Shown: positions 47,633-56,639 of the stretch, in pieces
How positions within the stretch are numbered: the first letter of the stretch is position 1
Layout of the letters: each line of letters starts with the position of its first letter
DNA from: Legionella busanensis
Lineage (GTDB): Bacteria; Pseudomonadota; Gammaproteobacteria; Legionellales; Legionellaceae
Direction of reading: 5' to 3'
DNA length: 64,000 nt
Assembly: GCF_900461525.1 (NCBI RefSeq)
Contig: NZ_UGOD01000001.1
Span: 1,395,001 to 1,459,000, forward strand
Made by a program: the position numbers and the translations under genes
Notes under the pieces: generated by a model
Told to the model about the DNA's origin: nothing
The model's database searches: none
The model's input: only the letters and a program-made list of their open reading frames with translations

Positions 47633-48891
47633 TCCATATTGGTTTAATTCAATTCCCCGGATCAAATTGTGAACGCGAAACGGCTTTAGCAATAAAGCGT
47701 GCAGGCATGCAACCAGTTGAGTTTCTGTGGAATGAGTCACTTGAAAAATTAAAAAATTTTGATGGTTATATCATTATTGGTGGTTTTTCTTATGAAGATC
47801 GTTCTCGGGCTGGCATCATTGCAGCGCTTGATCCTGTTATTAAAGAAATTAAAGCCCAAAGTGAGCTTGGTAAACCTGTGCTTGGTATTTGTAATGGCGC
47901 ACAAATCTTATTGGAATCTGGCTTAGTTCCTGGCTTAGTACAGACTGAGATAGCATTAACAGAGAATAAGCGTATAGCCGATACCAAAATTTTAGGTATG
48001 GGCTTTTATAATGCTTGGGTTAATATACGCTTAGCTAGTCAACCTAATAAAGGTAGTGCTTTTACTCGTTATTTAAAACCAAACGATCTTATTCATTTAC
48101 CCGTTGCTCATGCGGAAGGACGGTTTATTATCTCTGAATCTTGTTTGCAAGCAATTAAAGAGCAGAATTTAACCTTAATGCAATATTGTAATGACCAAGG
48201 TGAAATACACAGTGATTTCCCAGTAAATCCTAATGGTTCAGTAGATAATATTGCTGCAATTAGTAATGTAACTGGTAATGTCATGGCGATGATGCCGCAC
48301 CCGGAACGGACTACTAATGGCGATCTTTTATTTCATTCTATGCGAGATTACATTATCTCATCTCAACTAGACTATGAGCCTAAAATCAAGTCTTATCAAA
48401 ATACAGTCATTAAACCAGCACTTTTTGTTGCGCCATCTAAACATAACCAGTGTTTAATTAAATCAATTATTACTGATAATCATGCTCTAACCGTACAAAA
48501 AACGTTGAGAAAACTAGGTATTCCTGTAACTGTAAGTCGTTTTATTCATTGGGAAATTGCTTGTGGGGATTCAGAAGAAGTCCTTGAAAAAATTAAAAAA
48601 AGTGGTGTTTTGTATTGCGATCGAAAAGAGCGTGAGATTAAGTTGCCAACGCACTCCAATGAAAATGATTATTTTTGCTTAATACGTGCTAAAGATAATT
48701 TAGTAGGTCAACGTGTTAAGCAAACCTTGAGTGATCATTATTTTATTTCAGAGGTTGAATCTATAACACATAGTATTTTATGGCACTTTGAGAGTGAGCA
48801 TGGAAATATTAATTTGATAATAGATGAAATTTTATTAACTAATATTATTGGGAATCAATACGCACATGAATTCTACAGATATGAAGGATAA
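47629..48891 (+). CDS. purQ: PurQ fused to two PurS-like domains
   Basis: A 420-residue chain with a complete class I glutaminase: C88 (GICNGAQIL), H224 and E226 (MMPHPERTTNG), giving a PurQ that ends near 243. The other 175 residues are unusual for PurQ. Residues about 275-340 (ALTVQKTLRKLG, then WEIACGDSEEVLEKI) and about 348-419 (GQRVKQTL, then LLTNIIGNQYAHEFYRYE) both resemble PurS, the small partner that small PurL needs. PurS acts as a dimer, so two linked copies would fit. The PurS resemblance is by eye. It overlaps purM by 4 bases. Confidence 0.85.
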   Translation: MIHIGLIQFPGSNCERETALAIKRAGMQPVEFLWNESLEKLKNFDGYIIIGGFSYEDRSRAGIIAALDPVIKEIKAQSELGKPVLGICNGAQILLESGLVPGLVQTEIALTENKRIADTKILGMGFYNAWVNIRLASQPNKGSAFTRYLKPNDLIHLPVAHAEGRFIISESCLQAIKEQNLTLMQYCNDQGEIHSDFPVNPNGSVDNIAAISNVTGNVMAMMPHPERTTNGDLLFHSMRDYIISSQLDYEPKIKSYQNTVIKPALFVAPSKHNQCLIKSIITDNHALTVQKTLRKLGIPVTVSRFIHWEIACGDSEEVLEKIKKSGVLYCDRKEREIKLPTHSNENDYFCLIRAKDNLVGQRVKQTLSDHYFISEVESITHSILWHFESEHGNINLIIDEILLTNIIGNQYAHEFYRYEG

Positions 48892-49855
48892 TTATCGGAA
48901 AAAGATCAGAGCCGCAATAACATATTGTCTAAATAAAACTAATTTTTCATTAGGAATTAGACAAGAAGGAAAGGTACGAGATACTTATGATTTAGGTGAC
49001 AAAGTATTGCTTGTTACTACCGATAGATTAACAGCTTTTGATAGACCTTTAGCCTTAATCCCTTATAAGGGACAGGTGCTGAATTTAACGAGTGCTTGGT
49101 GGTTTGAGCAAACTTCCTCAGTGGTACCTAATCATCTTTTAGCTGTACCTGATCCAAATGTAGTTATTGCTAAAAAGTGTAAGGTATTTCCAATTGAATT
49201 TGTTGTTAGAGGCTATATTACCGGCACTACAAACACATCCTTATGGACGCAATATCAACAAGGTGTACGAGAATATTGCGGAATTAGATTCCCTGAGGGC
49301 CTTAAAAAAAATCAAAAATTAGAAACTCCTGTTTTAACGCCAACTACGAAAGAAAAAGTTCATGATCGCCCAATTTCTCCTCAGGAAATCATTACTGAAG
49401 GTTGGATGACGAAAGAGGATTGGGAAGAAGCAAGTGCACTGGCAATTAAATTATTTGAGCGTGGTGTTGAACTTGCCAAGCAGCAAAATTTAATTCTTGT
49501 AGATACAAAATATGAATTTGGTCGGGATGATAAAGGCAATATTATTGTTGTTGATGAAATACATACGCCTGATTCAAGCCGCTACTGGCTTGCTAATAGT
49601 TATGAGCAATGTTTGGCTGAAGGTAGAGAGCCGGAAAATATTGATAAAGAATTTTTAAGGCTATGGTTTTCTAAAAATTGTGATCCTTATAAGGATGAGC
49701 AGTTGCCGCAAGCACCTATTGAATTAGTTGAAGAGCTTTCAGCTCGATACATAAAACTTTATGAAATGATTACAGGACAAAAATTTAGCTTTGCAGTGCA
49801 AGATGAGCCTATCGAAGAGCGCATTTTACGTAGTATAAAAGATTATATGGGTTAG
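48866..49855 (+). CDS. purC: SAICAR synthetase PurC
   Basis: Joins CAIR and aspartate using ATP. It has about 330 residues, the longer form (Escherichia form about 237). Motifs: EGKVRDTYDLGDKVLLVTTDRLTAFD, FVVRGYITGT and LVDTKYEFG, then DEIHTPDSSRYW. The frame starts at TTG 48848, with ATG at 48866 or 48881 the more likely starts. All overlap the end of purQ by 11-44 bases, so translation may be coupled. Confidence 0.94.
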   Translation: MNSTDMKDNYRKKIRAAITYCLNKTNFSLGIRQEGKVRDTYDLGDKVLLVTTDRLTAFDRPLALIPYKGQVLNLTSAWWFEQTSSVVPNHLLAVPDPNVVIAKKCKVFPIEFVVRGYITGTTNTSLWTQYQQGVREYCGIRFPEGLKKNQKLETPVLTPTTKEKVHDRPISPQEIITEGWMTKEDWEEASALAIKLFERGVELAKQQNLILVDTKYEFGRDDKGNIIVVDEIHTPDSSRYWLANSYEQCLAEGREPENIDKEFLRLWFSKNCDPYKDEQLPQAPIELVEELSARYIKLYEMITGQKFSFAVQDEPIEERILRSIKDYMG

Positions 49856-49916
49856 GAAGTTTTCTTAGGGTAATAATCTGTCATTCCCACAGATTTATTA
49901 CATGGATATTGATGTC

Positions 49917-49993
49917 ATTCCCGCGTAGGCGGGAATCCATCTTTATGTTGGGTATTGTCCATAGAGGATAATGATCCCCGCCTGCGCGGGGAT
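49917..49993. repeat. Two GC-rich hairpins of the same type
   Basis: ATTCCCGC/GCGGGAAT with a GTAG loop (49917-49936), and ATCCCCGC/GCGGGGAT with a CTGC loop (49974-49993). They are two related perfect 8-bp stems 37 bases apart, GC-rich in an AT-rich genome. This is the pattern of REP-like interspersed palindromes. Confidence 0.8.
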
Positions 49994-50087
49994 GACGTTC
50001 TAATTCACAGAAATGACAGTTTAAAGCTTATCTAGCCACGCAACAATATCAGTTTAACCGTGAGATCCAGCAATAAAGGTGGATTTC

Positions 50088-50231
50088 CTGGATTCCGCGA
50101 ACAAGTCGCGGGACGTAGGGTTAAGGAAGTTAATAGGTATATGTTTGTACGCAAGATTTAACCATGGAGCTAGATCATCGCTAATAGTTATATTTCCTGC
50201 CTACGTCCCGCGTTTTATCCGCGGGATCCAG
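50088..50231. repeat. 32-bp inverted repeat pair, possible MITE-like element
   Basis: The 32-base arm at 50088-50119 and the reverse complement of 50200-50231 agree at 27 of 32 positions, separated by 80 bases. Each arm has its own internal CCGCG/CGCGG palindrome. A GATCCAGCAAT direct copy also occurs next to both arms. No transposase is inside. Confidence 0.75.
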
Positions 50232-50394
50232 CAATGTAATAAGATGGTAGGATGTTAAGTTGGCAAGGTTGCAGATTAAAGAGGTTTAACGTTTTTTAAT
50301 TTTTTATCTCATACTAAGTTCAACCGTCTTTTTATGAACTAGACTGTGATAAAGCTAAAAATTTAAAATGCTTATAGTTTTAAGGTAGTAAAAC

Positions 50395-51891
50395 ATGTGC
50401 GGTATAGTCGGTATTCATAGTCAAAAAGATGTTGCTCATGAGTTGTATGAAAGCTTAATTCATTTGCAGCATCGGGGCCAAGATGCTGCAGGAATTCTTA
50501 CCTCTGAGCAACGATTTTATTCTAAATATGGTTTAGGGCTCGTACGCGAAACCTTTACTGCTGAAAATGTATTGTCCTTAAAAGGTTGTGTAGGTATCGC
50601 ACATACGCGCTATCCTACGGCTGGCGGATACGGGGCAGCCGATGTTCAACCTCTGTGGATTGGTAGCCCACGCGGTATAGCGCTTGCTCATAATGGTAAT
50701 TTATCAAATTATCAAGAACTTGCACATGAAATACGCAAACAACATCGGCATTTAAATACAGGCCTTGATTCAGAAGTTTTATTACTTCTCTTCGCTGATT
50801 TACTTGCTAATAGTCCTGGTTTTATTGAAGATGATGATAAATTCTTCGATGTACTATGTAATGTTATTAGTTCGCTTTTTGCAAAATTAGAAGGCGCTTA
50901 TTCTGTAGTAAGTTTAGTCATTGGCAAGGGACTTATTGCTTTTCGTGATCCACATGGTATTCGACCCTTAGTTTGGGGTACGCGTGAAAACGAAGATGGT
51001 ACGCAAGATACGATTTTTGCTTCAGAAACAACGCCTTTTTATGCTTTAGGTTTTAATCCGCAGGGTGATATTTTGCCAGGTGAAGTGGCTTATGTAGACA
51101 ATAAAGGCAAGCTTTACCGACGTGTTGTTAAAGCCGCTGAATTTAGGCCATGTATTTTTGAATATGTTTATTTTTCGCGCCCTGATGCCACCATTAATGA
51201 TATTAGTGTCTATCGTGCTCGATTACGTATGGGGCAGAATTTAGCTATTCAGTGGAAAAATAAATACCCTAATCTTTTACCTGATATTGTTATACCTGCG
51301 CCATTTACAGCAAATACTGCTGCACTTTCATTTGCTCATGAGCTTGGCGTACGCTATTCAGAAGGCCTATATAAAAATCCCTTTATTGGCCGTACTTTTA
51401 TTATGCCAGACCAAAATGCACGTACAAGCAGCATTCGACATAAGCTGACTCCGCAACCAACAGAAATCAAAAATAAGATAGTCTTAATTGTTGATGACAG
51501 TATTGTTCGGGGCACAACATCCCGGGAAATTGTTAAAATGGTTCGTGAGTCTGGTGCAAAGCAGATTTATTTTGTATCTACTGCACCGCCCTTAAAAAAC
51601 CCTTGTTTCTATGGTATTGATATTCCCTCAAGAAAAGAGTTAATTGCAGCAAACTCGACTGAAGCCGAAATCGCTGAATTTATTGGTGTTGATGCGTTAC
51701 TTTATCAGACTAAAGAAGATTTATTAGAAGCTGTTACTAGACGCGGTCAATATAAAATAAATAAAACATGTATGGCTTGTATGGATGGGGATTATTTTTG
51801 TAGCAAAATTACACCAAATAAAATGCAAGAAATAGAAATTTATCGCAATGCTGCGCGTGGTAAAAATAAGAGTGATATAGAGGATTTATAA
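50395..51891 (+). CDS. purF: Amidophosphoribosyltransferase PurF
   Basis: First committed step of purine synthesis: PRPP plus glutamine to phosphoribosylamine. It has 498 residues. C2 (MCGIVGIHS) becomes the N-terminal nucleophile after Met removal, with HTRYPTAG and HNGNLSNY in the glutaminase domain. The PRPP loop is VLIVDDSIVRGTT. A purR gene is not in the window. Confidence 0.97.
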   Translation: MCGIVGIHSQKDVAHELYESLIHLQHRGQDAAGILTSEQRFYSKYGLGLVRETFTAENVLSLKGCVGIAHTRYPTAGGYGAADVQPLWIGSPRGIALAHNGNLSNYQELAHEIRKQHRHLNTGLDSEVLLLLFADLLANSPGFIEDDDKFFDVLCNVISSLFAKLEGAYSVVSLVIGKGLIAFRDPHGIRPLVWGTRENEDGTQDTIFASETTPFYALGFNPQGDILPGEVAYVDNKGKLYRRVVKAAEFRPCIFEYVYFSRPDATINDISVYRARLRMGQNLAIQWKNKYPNLLPDIVIPAPFTANTAALSFAHELGVRYSEGLYKNPFIGRTFIMPDQNARTSSIRHKLTPQPTEIKNKIVLIVDDSIVRGTTSREIVKMVRESGAKQIYFVSTAPPLKNPCFYGIDIPSRKELIAANSTEAEIAEFIGVDALLYQTKEDLLEAVTRRGQYKINKTCMACMDGDYFCSKITPNKMQEIEIYRNAARGKNKSDIEDL

Positions 51892-51894
51892 CAA

Positions 51895-53214
51895 ATGAAT
51901 ATTCTTATTATTGGATCAGGTGCGCGGGAGCATGCCATTGCAAAAGCTTTGATACGTTCTAACCAAAAACCTAAATTATATTGTTATGGCACATCGATTA
52001 ATCCCGGTATAAAAGAATTATGCGAGCAATATAGTGTTGGCAATATTACCAATTGTCTCGAAGTCAGTCAGCAAGCTCAAGACTGGGTTATTAATTTAGC
52101 GATTATTGGTCCTGAAGCACCACTTGAGTCTGGAATGGCCGATGCATTGTGGCAAGTTAATATTCCAACAATAGGTCCTAAAAAAGCATTAGCACAAATA
52201 GAAACTAGCAAAGAATTTGGCCGTGATTTAATGCAAAAATACCAGATTTCAGGCCTACCAAACTATAAAAAGTTTACAAGTTTAGATAAAGTCAATGACT
52301 TTATATTGGAGCTTGGTGAAGAAAATTATGTCATTAAAGCTAATGGTTTAATGGGAGGGAAGGGAGTTAAAGTAGCTGGAGAACACCTTGAAAATATTGA
52401 GGACGCTTTAGCTTTTGCCCGCGAAATTTTAGCAAAGAATCAAACCTTTATTATTGAAGAAAAATTAATTGGTCAAGAATTTTCTTTTATGTGCTTTGCA
52501 GATGGTAAAACATTAATTCCCATGCCTTTAGTGCAAGATCATAAACGTGCTTATGAAGGTGATAAAGGTCCTAATACCGGTGGAATGGGAAGTTACTCTG
52601 ATCATAATCAGAGTTTACCTTTTTTAACCGAAAGAGAAGTTGCTGACGCTTTCCAAATCAATCAAGATGTTTTTTTAGCTTTAAATAAAGAATGCAAACA
52701 AGATTACATTGGCATCTTATACGGTAGCTTTATCGCCACCAAAAGAGGAATTTTTGTTATTGAGTTTAATGCGCGCTTTGGCGATCCTGAATCTCTAAAT
52801 GTTTTATCTATTCTTGATTCGGATTTTGTAACGATATGTCAACAACTGGTAACAGGCTCGCTAAAGAGAGAAAATGTACAATTTAAAAATCAAGCAACGG
52901 TTTGTAAATACGTTGTACCAGAAGGGTACCCAGATAAGCCTTTAAAAGACTTTCCAATTGATGTCAGTCGTGTTGATGATACAGAAAATCTATATTTGGC
53001 AGCTGTTAATGAGCTTGATAACCGGACAATTATTGCAACAGGATCACGTACAGCAGCTTATGTTGGCATCGCAGATACTATCACTGCCGCTGAAAAAGAT
53101 GCTGAATCAGCAGTTTCTAAGATTAAAGGTCCTTTATTTCATCGTAGTGATATTGGTACAGAGCAATTAATTAACTTGCGTATTCAAGATATGAAAAGGA
53201 TTCACGATTTATGA
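51895..53214 (+). CDS. purD: Phosphoribosylamine-glycine ligase PurD
   Basis: GAR synthetase, an ATP-grasp enzyme; 439 residues. Motifs: NILIIGSGAREHAIAKAL at the N-terminus, YVIKANGLMGGKGVKVAG (ATP binding), GPNTGGMGSYS, and FNARFGDPES. It starts three bases after purF stops and overlaps purN by 4 bases (ATGA). Confidence 0.96.
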   Translation: MNILIIGSGAREHAIAKALIRSNQKPKLYCYGTSINPGIKELCEQYSVGNITNCLEVSQQAQDWVINLAIIGPEAPLESGMADALWQVNIPTIGPKKALAQIETSKEFGRDLMQKYQISGLPNYKKFTSLDKVNDFILELGEENYVIKANGLMGGKGVKVAGEHLENIEDALAFAREILAKNQTFIIEEKLIGQEFSFMCFADGKTLIPMPLVQDHKRAYEGDKGPNTGGMGSYSDHNQSLPFLTEREVADAFQINQDVFLALNKECKQDYIGILYGSFIATKRGIFVIEFNARFGDPESLNVLSILDSDFVTICQQLVTGSLKRENVQFKNQATVCKYVVPEGYPDKPLKDFPIDVSRVDDTENLYLAAVNELDNRTIIATGSRTAAYVGIADTITAAEKDAESAVSKIKGPLFHRSDIGTEQLINLRIQDMKRIHDL

Positions 53215-53792
53215 TTCGCTTAGGTATTTTAGGTTCTACGCGAGGTACAAATTTACTAGCGATTATTGATGCAATAAAGCAAAAAAAGCTCAATGCATCA
53301 ATAGAAATCGTCATCAGCAATAAAGCAAAAGCACTTATCTTAGAGAAAGCAGAACAAGCTGGTTTAACGGCGACTTATCTTTCTCCCAAGGGATTAACAC
53401 GACAAGAATTCGATTATAAATTAAGCCAATTATTAAAAGAATACCAGATTGATTTAATTATTTTAATTGGTTATATGCGTATTTTATCAGCGGAATTTAT
53501 TCAGAACTGGCACCAAAAAGTTATTAATATTCATCCCTCTTTGTTACCTGCTTATGCAGGCTTAATGGATTTGGATGTGCATCAAGCTGTGTTAGAGGCA
53601 GGGGAAACTTATAGTGGTTGCACTGTCCATTATGTTAATGAAGAAGTTGATGCAGGCCCAGTTATATTGCAACAGCAATGTGAAGTATTGCCAATGGATA
53701 CCCCTTCTACACTCAAAGCACGTATTCAGCAATTAGAGGGTAATATACTCGTTGAGGCAATTAAATATATTTACAAACAGTCTAATAATTAA
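53211..53792 (+). CDS. purN: Phosphoribosylglycinamide formyltransferase PurN
   Basis: Transfers a formyl group from 10-formyl-THF to GAR. It has 193 residues, a normal length. The catalytic triad motif NIHPSLLP is followed by AYAGLMDLDVHQAVLEAG, where many homologues have a GLxxxxQAL element, then the DAGPVI aspartate. The ATGA overlap couples it to purD. Confidence 0.94.
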   Translation: MIRLGILGSTRGTNLLAIIDAIKQKKLNASIEIVISNKAKALILEKAEQAGLTATYLSPKGLTRQEFDYKLSQLLKEYQIDLIILIGYMRILSAEFIQNWHQKVINIHPSLLPAYAGLMDLDVHQAVLEAGETYSGCTVHYVNEEVDAGPVILQQQCEVLPMDTPSTLKARIQQLEGNILVEAIKYIYKQSNN

Positions 53793-53808
53793 TAATTGAG
53801 GAAAAGCG

Positions 53809-54303
53809 ATGACAAAAGTACTGGTAGCAATTTTAATGGGATCAAAATCAGATTGGCCTTTAATGGAGGAGGCAAGTAAAGTACTTGATGCTTTAGATAT
53901 CCCCCATCAGGTTCGCGCTTTATCGGCTCATCGTACACCTGAAGCATTATTTGAATACCTTAAATCAGCAGAGAAAGATGGGGTTGAAGTTTTTATCGCC
54001 GCTGCTGGTGGTGCTGCTCATTTACCAGGTGTCGTTGCTGCTAAAACGACATTGCCTGTGTTAGGGGTTCCTATTCCTTCATCAACATTTACTAATGGCT
54101 TAGATGCACTCTTATCTATCGTACAGATGCCAGCAGGTATACCTGTTGGTACCTTAGCAGTGGGTAAAGCAGGTGCTATTAATGCAGCCATTTTAGCTGC
54201 AAGTATTTTAGGGAATAAATATCCAGAGTATCAGCAAGCTGTAAAAAATTATCGCGCTGAACAAGCTCGTAAAGTTTTAGATAACTCAGTGATTAAAGGT
54301 TAA
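53809..54303 (+). CDS. purE: N5-carboxyaminoimidazole ribonucleotide mutase PurE
   Basis: Class I PurE, converts N5-CAIR to CAIR. It has 164 residues. Motifs [20 protein letters not shown] and [16 protein letters not shown] contain the conserved active-site Ser/Asp and His. Class I PurE usually needs PurK, which is not in the window. Last gene of the purF block. Confidence 0.96.
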   Translation: MTKVLVAILMGSKSDWPLMEEASKVLDALDIPHQVRALSAHRTPEALFEYLKSAEKDGVEVFIAAAGGAAHLPGVVAAKTTLPVLGVPIPSSTFTNGLDALLSIVQMPAGIPVGTLAVGKAGAINAAILAASILGNKYPEYQQAVKNYRAEQARKVLDNSVIKG

Positions 54304-54326
54304 AATAGCTTTTAAAGCTTAGTTAA

Positions 54327-54360
54327 TTTATAAGCGCTATAAATTAGTAGCGCTTATAAA
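54327..54360 (+). terminator. Probable terminator after purE
   Basis: TTTATAAGCGCTA (54327-54339) pairs perfectly with TAGCGCTTATAAA (54348-54360) around an 8-base loop. The T run is absent, so efficiency is uncertain. Confidence 0.6.
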
Positions 54361-54559
54361 AAGCTGTATGTAATAAACTTAAATAACATTTAAGTAAACC
54401 AGCTTAGAAGTTAATTATTTTTAATGACAGAGCGAAGTAGAAGGCGGTATTTTGACTTAAAATAAGTTTTGTTAATACCGCTATTGATTAGATAGAAATT
54501 TTTAATGTTTATCTTTAATTTAACATTCTTTATATTGCCTTAAGAAATAATTTTAATAT

Positions 54560-55633
54560 TTAGAATTCTTCAGACTCTATCGCTTTTATCCTTTGCGCTT
54601 CAAAAGCTAAGACTTTAAAATAATCGTAACTCATATAAAAATCGCCTTTATCGCCAAGATTTTTGCCCCAAGAATTTCTTAAGGTTAGTAAACCCTTATG
54701 CTTGTTGCCTTCATCATCTTTCGCAACTGCATTATCATCGAAACCGGTAATAACCATTTCATGGCCTGCTACAAACTCACTTTTCAGCCAAACATCTCGA
54801 GCAATAACAGGGGTAAGTACCCAAGTATCATTAAGGGTATTTTTACTACCAACAGCGCCCACTGTACCAAGATCGTAATCAACTAATAACACAGCAAAAG
54901 TCACCCGATCGCCTGCTAATAAAGCTTTTTTGACCTCTGTTAATGTTTTATTAATATCAACTCGTTCGTTAAATGCTTGGTAGGGATCTAAAATAGGAAA
55001 TGACTGCACTCTTTCAGGATTAAGAGGCTCACTTATACGATGGAATTCTTCAGGAGACATCGCGGTAGTTGGATCATCTCCGCCATGCGGGTATTTATTT
55101 AAACCACCACAACCCACATTTGCTTCTTGTTCTTTATTAACAATACCGAAAGTTTCCATTTGATTAATAACCGTCCGGCCTAATGAGCCATCCCAGCCAC
55201 TAAAATTATAACCATTTTCAGCCAAATAGTTGCCTAACTGTAATTGGCAAAGTTGACTTATGTAATCACCTTGGTTAAGTGCCGCGTTCATTGCTGCAGT
55301 TACAGCGAAGGTAACACAAGTGCCATGACGCCCTTGATCTAATACAGGTACATTATTCATACCTAGTTGAATCTGTAGTGGCCCTTTAGATTTAATATTA
55401 TAATTATTAAGCTCTTTTAAATTTTTTACTCTTAAATTAAGTAACTCTTTCTCTTTATTGGATAATTTAATTTTTAAAAGTCTAATTTCTTTTGATGGTT
55501 CAGTCTTGGTTAATTGATTAGATGTATTATTGTTAACTATAGTATGAGTTACTGTGCCTGCTACTTCTATTCCTTGCGCAGCTAGTTGATTGCTAATTAA
55601 GAATGGCAGTATTGCTAATTTTAAAATCCTCAT
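54560..55633 (-). CDS. Secreted C1 (papain-like) cysteine protease
   Basis: A 357-residue exported protease. A signal peptide (MRILKLAILPFLISNQLAAQ) is followed by a charged region about 45-80 that could form a coiled coil and act as a propeptide. The catalytic set is Q100, C106 (DQGRHGTCVTFA), H291 (VAGHEMVITGF) and N320 (LRNSWGKN), in papain order. This is a candidate type II secretion substrate; target unknown. Confidence 0.85.
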   Translation of the reverse strand: MRILKLAILPFLISNQLAAQGIEVAGTVTHTIVNNNTSNQLTKTEPSKEIRLLKIKLSNKEKELLNLRVKNLKELNNYNIKSKGPLQIQLGMNNVPVLDQGRHGTCVTFAVTAAMNAALNQGDYISQLCQLQLGNYLAENGYNFSGWDGSLGRTVINQMETFGIVNKEQEANVGCGGLNKYPHGGDDPTTAMSPEEFHRISEPLNPERVQSFPILDPYQAFNERVDINKTLTEVKKALLAGDRVTFAVLLVDYDLGTVGAVGSKNTLNDTWVLTPVIARDVWLKSEFVAGHEMVITGFDDNAVAKDDEGNKHKGLLTLRNSWGKNLGDKGDFYMSYDYFKVLAFEAQRIKAIESEEF

Positions 55634-55784
55634 AAAATATTTCTCTTAATTTTGGGAAATAGTAGTGTAACAGAGGAAAGAAGCAGCTGCTATGAGTTTT
55701 AAAAAGTAGAATTTTTATCTGTAAGTGGATGTTAATTCATTCATTTTTTTAGAATTAAAACTAATTATTCAAAAGCTTAAAAAT

Positions 55785-55811
55785 AAAAAGGGCGGTATTT
55801 CCGCCCTTTTT
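55785..55811 (-). terminator. Rho-independent terminator of the glycine-zipper gene
   Basis: AAAAAGGGCGG pairs with CCGCCCTTTTT around TATTT. Read on the minus strand it has a strong GC stem and a T run directly after. Confidence 0.9.
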
Positions 55812-55823
55812 GGGATAATTATT

Positions 55824-56453
55824 TTAACGACGATCATTATCTATATCATATTTACGCCAGTCGTTTTCTAAATCGGAATAGTCACGGTTAGGGTCACGAC
55901 GTACACCCATAACGATACCGCCTGAACGAACACCTTCTTCATAACGACGTGCTTTATCTTCAGGAATTCCCCAGCCAGCTAGAGCACCAATTAAGCCGCC
56001 AGAAAGGCTGCCAGCGCCAGCACCAGCTAGTGCTGCAGCAATCGGGCCTGCGATAACTAAACCTAAACCTGGAATAGCTAAGTTAGTACCGATAGCAGCA
56101 ATAGCACCTAAAGTAGCGCCTGCGATGGCACCAACAGCGCCACCAACACCCATACCTTCTTTAACACGATCACCATGATCATCAGCTAAGTCAGAGCTAG
56201 AATCAGATAAATTTGAATTAGATCCAGCTTTAGTTAAATCAGAGTCATAATGTTTACGACGAGTATCTTCAGACATAATGACATTAATATCTTTCGGATC
56301 ATAACCGCGATCAAGATAAGAACGATAAGCGTTTTCTGCCGTATCTTTGTCATGGAAGTAGCCAGTGATCATTGAATCTTGACCACGATTGAAACTTTGA
56401 GAGCGCGAGGAATCTTTATTCATTCCTTGATTACGATCCATGTAATTATCCAT
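55824..56453 (-). CDS. Stress-type protein with glycine-zipper membrane segment
   Basis: A 209-residue protein. Residues 25-60 (SMITGYFHDKDTAENAYRS) resemble the general stress protein 17M domain. A long Gly/Ala stretch at about 105-170 (GGAVGAIAGATLGAIAAIGT and onward) has glycine-zipper character and could insert into a membrane. Charged ends rich in Asp/Arg. Such proteins are often induced by stationary phase or osmotic stress; regulation here is not visible. Confidence 0.7.
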   Translation of the reverse strand: MDNYMDRNQGMNKDSSRSQSFNRGQDSMITGYFHDKDTAENAYRSYLDRGYDPKDINVIMSEDTRRKHYDSDLTKAGSNSNLSDSSSDLADDHGDRVKEGMGVGGAVGAIAGATLGAIAAIGTNLAIPGLGLVIAGPIAAALAGAGAGSLSGGLIGALAGWGIPEDKARRYEEGVRSGGIVMGVRRDPNRDYSDLENDWRKYDIDNDRR

Positions 56454-56639
56454 ATCTATCTCCTAAATTAAGGTTACAATTAAACATAGTCCATTTATTC
56501 TATTTCTGCAAATTACTAACTTTTTGACTAATAACTAGATTAATTTAATTTAATTCAGTTGACGGTCAAGCTCACTGGTGTAAAATCGAGACACTTTGCA
56601 GTAATTTACTCTTAACCGGTTGTTAGAAGGAAAAAAGTT

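Larger units (their letters stand above)
49856..50394. other. Repeat-bearing spacer between two pur blocks
   Basis: A 539-bp spacer that splits the eight-gene cluster. It holds two hairpin palindromes and a 32-bp inverted pair (separate entries). No coding frame was found. A promoter for purF-purE probably lies near its 3' end but could not be placed. Confidence 0.6.
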
